From JANXXV01 sp038200305 (lineage in GTDB: Bacteria > Acidobacteriota > Terriglobia > Bryobacterales > Bryobacteraceae), in assembly GCA_038200305.1 (NCBI GenBank), contig JBBPYD010000148.1, positions 1 through 64,000 of the forward strand: a stretch of 64,000 nt of DNA. The letters run 5' to 3'. A model generated the notes under the pieces. It was given only the letters and a program-made list of their open reading frames with translations. It was not told where the DNA came from and did not search any database. Numbering within the stretch: the first letter of the stretch is position 1; the number at the start of each line of letters is the position of its first letter. Made by a program: the position numbers and the translations under genes. Shown here in pieces: positions 60,401 to 64,000 of this stretch.

Positions 60401-61139
60401 CGCGCGCCTGGAAGGCCACCGATCCCTTTTCCAGCACGAACAGGTTTTCGGCGCTGCGAACCCACAGCTTGCCATCGGGGCCGGTGACAATGGAGGAGGC
60501 GCGGTTTGGAACCACCTTCAGGTCCTTCCCGAACGGAACAACGGCGCCAGATTGAAATTGGCAAATCTGGCTTCCACACCACAACCAGACCTTGTCCGCG
60601 GCATCTACGTGAATGCCGCTGATGGAGGTTTGTGGAGACGGTGGCTCATACACCTGAAATCCGTACGTACCGCCTACGCCAGGGATCCCGACAAACAAGC
60701 CCCGCCCCGTCCCCACGTAAAGGCGGCGCTGCGAATCCGACGTGATCGCGTTCTGCCGGATAGCTTCCACTGGCGTTTTCATTACAACGTGTTCAAATCT
60801 ACCGCGGTCCACGTTGGTGTCTATCCGCCGCGCCAAACCGACGCTGGTGCCTACCCAAAGAGCGCCATCGCCGGTCTCATGCAACGACTGCACGGACGGA
60901 CTCGGCAATCCGTCCTCAACGCCGTATCGTACGAACTGAGATCCGTCGTACCGGAATAATCCGTTCTGGGTGCCGGTCCACAAAAATCCGGTACGGTCCT
61001 GCAGCATGCATTGGACAGTAAGATTTGTTAGTCCCTGTTCCGGACCGTAGTACTGAAAACTATAGCGCTGGGCGGATAGGGATGGAGGAATTACCACCAC
61101 AAATGCGGCCAACACGATTGACAGCCATGCCCGGAACAT
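57351..61139 (-). CDS. Hybrid two-component histidine kinase with periplasmic propeller sensor
   Basis: This 1262-aa protein starts with a signal peptide (AWLSIVLAAFVVVIPPSLSA). Residues ~25-650 are two-component-regulator propeller repeats (GFLWTGTQNGLFRYDGSQF, GALWVGTSVGLARRI, GSIWVGVGGFGLARW), then a Y_Y_Y domain (~680-760), one transmembrane helix (SWIFWVACLIAFLSAVSMIW), HisKA (FLANMSHEIRTPMNGIIGLT), HATPase_c (GGTGLGLSISTQLAG) and a C-terminal receiver (LVAEDNPVNQKLM, DLVLMDMQMPEMDG). No AraC output follows, unlike many Bacteroides hybrid systems. A four-copy LKTGG repeat sits at ~361-381. It lies downstream of the second receptor on the same strand. Confidence 0.92.
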   Translation of the reverse strand: MFRAWLSIVLAAFVVVIPPSLSAQRYSFQYYGPEQGLTNLTVQCMLQDRTGFLWTGTQNGLFRYDGSQFVRYGVEDGLPSPSVQSLHETGDGALWVGTSVGLARRIDTNVDRGRFEHVVMKTPVEAIRQNAITSDSQRRLYVGTGRGLFVGIPGVGGTYGFQVYEPPSPQTSISGIHVDAADKVWLWCGSQICQFQSGAVVPFGKDLKVVPNRASSIVTGPDGKLWVRSAENLFVLEKGSVAFQARDDGLPNSNLFTSIYIDRDGVVLVPTDLGLARWVNNRWDLIGKQKGFASDLITTVFQDREGSIWVGVGGFGLARWKGYPQWESWTEADGLGNGNIWAITRDTRGTLWVGNDVGLHYLKTGGLKTGGLKTGGLKTGGLQPGEAGAVPVWQTWKLGRKSQTIDHILPAGDGTLWVGSSGGLLAHVNPAAGTTTVFEADSGLTNNHVFHSSFDGSGRLWVATRAGLFLGTGSKGRIRFEPAEPPGYKRSGAFDRFLLDRKGSLWIGGRGSLLRLTGRKWDQFTTKDGLPPQRLDRFAETGDGDLWVGFVGAGGVAKITFGGNGIHVQDVTPRPGSRPTLAIALGTDMGGRLWHTSDDGVDLLDGNTWRHYGSADGLIWDDCNGNAFFGDTDGSVWIGTSMGLSHFRPSKVELAQAPQAVITSYLLGDTQQNLKESRPVPYAARTFLANFSALTFLNEPAVRFRYRLKGLEKNWTEARVREARYPNLPSGAYTFEVLARNAAGVWSATPASVSFTILPAWWQSWIFWVACLIAFLSAVSMIWMWRFRHILEIQRALEIAVEQRTGEMLRAQAKVLEEKKNVEDQKVEIERLLHESQRAMQFKSQFLANMSHEIRTPMNGIIGLTELTLETELNPEQRSNLGLVRSSAASLLSVINDILDFSKVEAGKLDLEHIDFHLRGQLNDVIAMLTYRAREKNLQLICKIDGGVPDALVGDPGRLRQILINLLGNAMKFTDKGEVVLQVTEAKFVPAQQSGETALLHFEVRDTGIGIAKEHQSFILEPFRQADGSVTRKYGGTGLGLSISTQLAGLMNGTMWFESEQGKGSTFHFTAAFGRSTVAPHVPLASARAPETILSRDTVNAGHHTSGGGELMLAVSRSMRILVAEDNPVNQKLMITLLQRKGHLVTMAASGKQAVAISETQQFDLVLMDMQMPEMDGFEATSLIREREKGTDRRLRIIAITASAMVGDRERCLAAGLDDYVPKPINAADLYRVINYAPPAQPPSLSSVADAEGTAAPGDASV
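59996..60055. repeat. Four-copy perfect 15-bp tandem repeat inside the hybrid kinase gene
   Basis: The unit gcccgcctgttttca is present four times without change at 59996-60010, 60011-60025, 60026-60040 and 60041-60055. On the minus strand it encodes the pentapeptide LKTGG four times. Perfect copies at DNA level imply recent duplication by slippage; the frame is preserved for any copy number. Confidence 0.95.
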
Positions 61140-61171
61140 GATAATGAATCATCTCAAAATAAAAGCCATTT

Positions 61172-61201
61172 GAAAAGATAGACCGGGCGGGCACCGGTCT
61201 A
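61172..61201 (-). terminator. Rho-independent terminator after the second Oar-like receptor
   Basis: TAGACCGG and CCGGTCTA form a perfect 8-bp stem with a 7-nt loop at 61179-61201, 20 bp after the receptor stop, followed on the minus strand by TCTTTTC. It separates the receptor from the hybrid kinase gene, whose start is only 40 bp away, so the kinase probably has its own promoter or is expressed by read-through. Confidence 0.65.
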
Positions 61202-61221
61202 GGCAACGGCCTACAGACAAA

Positions 61222-64000
61222 TCAGAACGATATCCGCAGCCCGAACCGCAGCAACCGCTCGTCTATCCCCTCGCGGCCAGTGCCCGAAGTTCCGGTGATC
61301 TCGAATACGCCCGATTGGTACTGGCCATTGCCGGTCAGCTTGAGATTCGAAATATTTCCGCTCGGGTTATTGAATTTTGGCGTATTAGTGAAATTGAACG
61401 CCTCGGCGCGGAATTGCACATTCAGGCGCTCGCTGACCTTGAACTGCCGGAACAGCCCCAGGTCGGAGTTGAACGATGCCGGACCGCGCAGGAGATTGAA
61501 ACCGGCGGTGCCGAAGCGCGCTTGCGTAACCGGGGCAAATGCGGTCCAGTCGTAATATGCCTGGCCCTTGCCGATCCCGCCCAGTTTCTGAACTTGTGGC
61601 TTGACCAGGTCGGCGCGCTGAGAACTGCCAGGCAGGTTGAGCGATGCCCCGTCCGCGCTTACCGTGAACGGAGCGCCGGAATACCAGCCCGTGACGGTGT
61701 TCAACTGCCACCCGCCCGCCAACGCTGCGCCTAAGCCTCTGGACAAGAGACGCTTGCCTCTGCCGAAGGGCAGTTCGTAAATTCCGGTCAGTTGCAGGTT
61801 ATGAGTGCGATCGAAACTCATGACAGACCGGTTGAGCGCATAGTACTGCAACGCCTGAATTGCCGGTCCACCGTCGCTGTTGTCGTTGCAGCAGACGCCC
61901 ATGGTCTTCGACCACGTATACGATGCCTGCACCGACGCGCCTTTAGAAAAACGGCGGTCCAGCGTCGATTGCAAAGAGTTGTAGCTGCTGTGTCCGATCG
62001 GCGTGAGGAGCGCGGTTTGCGTAGTGCGGCCGAACTTCTGGAAGTAGGGTTGCCCGTTTCGGCCGGCGCCCGGAATCTGCCCGGCGTTCAGGTCCAGATT
62101 GCCCGACTGATGTACCTGCCGGGTGGCCACATAGCCTATTTGCGCGGACAGATTTTGGGCGATCTGTTTCTGCACGGTCACGTTCCAGCTCTGTATATAG
62201 CTGCGCTGGAAATCGTCGCCTGTGGAGGTGAGCGCGTAGGTGGCCGGAATGTCGATGATGCCGTTGCCCAGCGAAGGCACCGGAATCTCGGGGATTCCTT
62301 CGCTCAGCGTGCGCCCGGCGGAAACATAGGAATTCGGAGCGTTGCCGTTCAACACCAGCAGCACCGGATAGTTGGTCCGCAGCGTCCGCGCGATATTCCA
62401 TGGGTCCCAGTTCAGGCCGTACCCGGCGCGGATCACCCAGGCGCTGCCCGGACGATACGCGATGCCCAGCCGGGGCGCGAAGTTGAGCTTCGACACATGA
62501 GTGCCGCAATCGGCCGGAACCTGGCCAAGGCCGCAGATCAGCATCTTGTTGTTATTGAAATCATAGCGTTCCATCCCCCGGTCCCCGCGCGAGGGAAATG
62601 GATAATATTCATACCGGACGCCATAGGATAGCGTCACGTTCTTATTTACCTGCCACTGATCGCGAACGTAAGCGCTGTACATGCTGGTGCGCGTATAGTA
62701 CTGGTCCGGAACCTGTAGGATGCGGCCGTACTTGGTCGGCAGGCCCAGTAAAAACGTCCCAATCGAGTTATACTCATTTGCCGACGGCCCGCCGTTGATC
62801 TGCGTCGGCCCGCCGGCGAAACCGAAACCGCCGGCCGCTCCGTAATTGGAACCTGTGAACTCCGGCTGAGTGTGGTTCAGGTTCATGGAAGCGAAATCGA
62901 TTCCAAATCGCACATTGTGAGCCGACTTTGTCCAGTTCGCGTTCGCGACATATTGGAATTGGGGATCGTGGCGATAGTACGGCATGAATCCATCTACGCT
63001 GCCGAATGTGCTGAAGCTCGAAATCGCAAACGTGGGAAGGCCGCCCTCGAAACGCCGTGTTCCATTCGTGCCTGGGATGCCGAGCAGATCGCGCCCGTAA
63101 TTCTTGTCCAGCCGGGGCTGCTCGGAATTCGTATCCATGAGCGTGTACCCAAAATAAGCGTCGATAACCAGGCTGGCGCTCGCCACATACGTCGCCGCCG
63201 CGGTGGTGTTCCAGGTGCTTCCGAAGCCGTGGCCAGCGTTGCTGCTGCTCGTAACCCCCGCGCCTCCAATTTCAGGGCCGAAAATCTCGTCATTCTGCGT
63301 GCTGAACTTGAGCCAGCTCACCCGCGCGTAGGTTGTCAGCTTATCCGTTACGTTGTAGTTTACCTTAGTGTCCAGAGTATGCCGGTCAAACAGGTAGCTT
63401 GCCCCGCCGAAGAAATTATTTGTCAGAATCGGCCCCGGCTGATTTGGCAGCGGTAGTTGCGTAAGTAACTTCGCTGCGATCGGGTTGATGCGGCTCATCG
63501 GAATAAAACCGCCTGCGAACGGCTGCCGGTTTTTCCCATCCGCATCGCCCGTTGCCGGATCGTAAATCGGACGGTCGCTTGCCCTTAAGTCGCCCGTCCG
63601 CATCGCCGCTGTCGGCACGGTGGCGAACCGTGAAGCGAACTGGCGGTTCAACGTGCCTTCGTAACTGGCGAAGTAGAACAACTTGTTCTTAATGATTGGG
63701 CCGCCAATCCGGCCGCCGAACTGATTGAAGATCAGCTTTGGATTACTCTGTCCGTCCGGTAGGAAGAAGTTCTTGGCCTTCAGGTTGTTGTCGCTGTGGT
63801 ATTCGAAACCAGCGCCATGGATTTCATTTGTGCCGGAACGGACTTGCACGCTCACCTGCGCTCCGCCCGCCAGTCCCTGTTCGGCGTCAAAGCTGCTGGT
63901 CACCACGTTGACGCTTTCAATCGATTCCAGCGCGGGCACGTACGAAGAGATATGCGGCAGCCAGATATTTGTAGCGCTGGCGCCGTCAATCCGTACGTTC
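61222..64000 (-). CDS. Oar-like TonB-dependent receptor, 5' end beyond the window
   Basis: The minus-strand frame stays open past 63939 to the window edge (NVRIDGASATNIWLPHISSY), so the N-terminus lies outside. Visible parts are the plug-like block (VPALESIESVNVVTSSFDAE then QGLAGGAQVSVQVRSGTNEI), the GGRIGGPIIKNKLFYFASYE segment typical of Oar proteins and a long barrel ending in RLLRFGLRISF. It would be an outer-membrane receptor; the substrate is unknown. It lies upstream of the hybrid kinase on the same strand, which may respond to the same nutrient. Confidence 0.85.
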   Translation of the reverse strand, partial: NVRIDGASATNIWLPHISSYVPALESIESVNVVTSSFDAEQGLAGGAQVSVQVRSGTNEIHGAGFEYHSDNNLKAKNFFLPDGQSNPKLIFNQFGGRIGGPIIKNKLFYFASYEGTLNRQFASRFATVPTAAMRTGDLRASDRPIYDPATGDADGKNRQPFAGGFIPMSRINPIAAKLLTQLPLPNQPGPILTNNFFGGASYLFDRHTLDTKVNYNVTDKLTTYARVSWLKFSTQNDEIFGPEIGGAGVTSSSNAGHGFGSTWNTTAAATYVASASLVIDAYFGYTLMDTNSEQPRLDKNYGRDLLGIPGTNGTRRFEGGLPTFAISSFSTFGSVDGFMPYYRHDPQFQYVANANWTKSAHNVRFGIDFASMNLNHTQPEFTGSNYGAAGGFGFAGGPTQINGGPSANEYNSIGTFLLGLPTKYGRILQVPDQYYTRTSMYSAYVRDQWQVNKNVTLSYGVRYEYYPFPSRGDRGMERYDFNNNKMLICGLGQVPADCGTHVSKLNFAPRLGIAYRPGSAWVIRAGYGLNWDPWNIARTLRTNYPVLLVLNGNAPNSYVSAGRTLSEGIPEIPVPSLGNGIIDIPATYALTSTGDDFQRSYIQSWNVTVQKQIAQNLSAQIGYVATRQVHQSGNLDLNAGQIPGAGRNGQPYFQKFGRTTQTALLTPIGHSSYNSLQSTLDRRFSKGASVQASYTWSKTMGVCCNDNSDGGPAIQALQYYALNRSVMSFDRTHNLQLTGIYELPFGRGKRLLSRGLGAALAGGWQLNTVTGWYSGAPFTVSADGASLNLPGSSQRADLVKPQVQKLGGIGKGQAYYDWTAFAPVTQARFGTAGFNLLRGPASFNSDLGLFRQFKVSERLNVQFRAEAFNFTNTPKFNNPSGNISNLKLTGNGQYQSGVFEITGTSGTGREGIDERLLRFGLRISF

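Overview
The window looks like a chromosomal segment of an Acidobacteriota bacterium, probably from the Bryobacterales/Solibacter group. This is inferred from gene content: two very large Oar-type outer-membrane receptors with carboxypeptidase-regulatory N-termini, an alternative complex III respiratory cluster, a periplasmic-propeller hybrid histidine kinase and a TGA-containing redoxin gene. No 16S rRNA is present to confirm it.

Layout. (1) About 1-7230 is an accessory region. It holds fragments of a WD40-like protein and of a transposase, orphan zinc-ribbon and HTH proteins, and a decayed integrative element: excisionase-like protein, CHC2 zinc-finger primase-like protein, DUF3987-like ATPase broken by a frameshift, and a tyrosine integrase broken by three frameshifts. 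The integrase ends 16 bp from the 3' end of a tRNA-Arg(CCG) gene, the likely insertion target. (2) 7355-14640 carries two tandem TlpA-like thioredoxins, a secreted metalloprotease-like protein, a 43-aa basic protein, a glucarate-dehydratase-family enzyme, a redoxin with an in-frame TGA exactly where the peroxidatic cysteine belongs (candidate selenoprotein with a SECIS-like hairpin), a lipoprotein, a shortened UvrC-like protein and an aldo/keto reductase. (3) 14700-20640 is housekeeping: a 45-aa zinc-binding protein, yvcK-glmU, truB and an MsbA-type ABC exporter. (4) 20900-25000 has a secreted protein and an Oar-like receptor. (5) 25017-37441 is a single 12-kb minus-strand respiratory operon: ActABCDEF, a small membrane protein, SCO, and caa3 oxidase subunits II, I, III and IV. 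A histidine kinase and a receiver-XRE regulator lie divergently from it. (6) 39700-41350 has a HigBA-like module whose toxin has lost an internal segment, a repeat cluster and a SpoU methyltransferase. (7) 41348-53170 holds gamma-glutamyltransferase, an M49-like peptidase, LigD (phosphoesterase + ligase), an orphan CpaF ATPase, an AsmA-like protein, a secreted esterase, acyl-CoA dehydrogenase and enoyl-CoA hydratase. (8) 53230-57440 has a frameshifted secreted protein, a CoA-transferase, hfq-hflX and pgsA. (9) 57351-64000 has a 1262-aa hybrid kinase with an internal 15-bp tandem repeat and a second Oar-like receptor running off the right edge.

How the genes work together. The respiratory cluster encodes a complete electron path from quinol through ActABCDEF to a cytochrome c-fused oxidase, with SCO for CuA assembly and an adjacent two-component pair as the obvious candidate regulator. 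The strongest unusual signal is the TGA-containing redoxin at 11279-11929. Other points for follow-up are the receiver-XRE regulator, the decayed tRNA-Arg island, the internally deleted toxin, and several small or frameshifted genes that automatic calling would miss.
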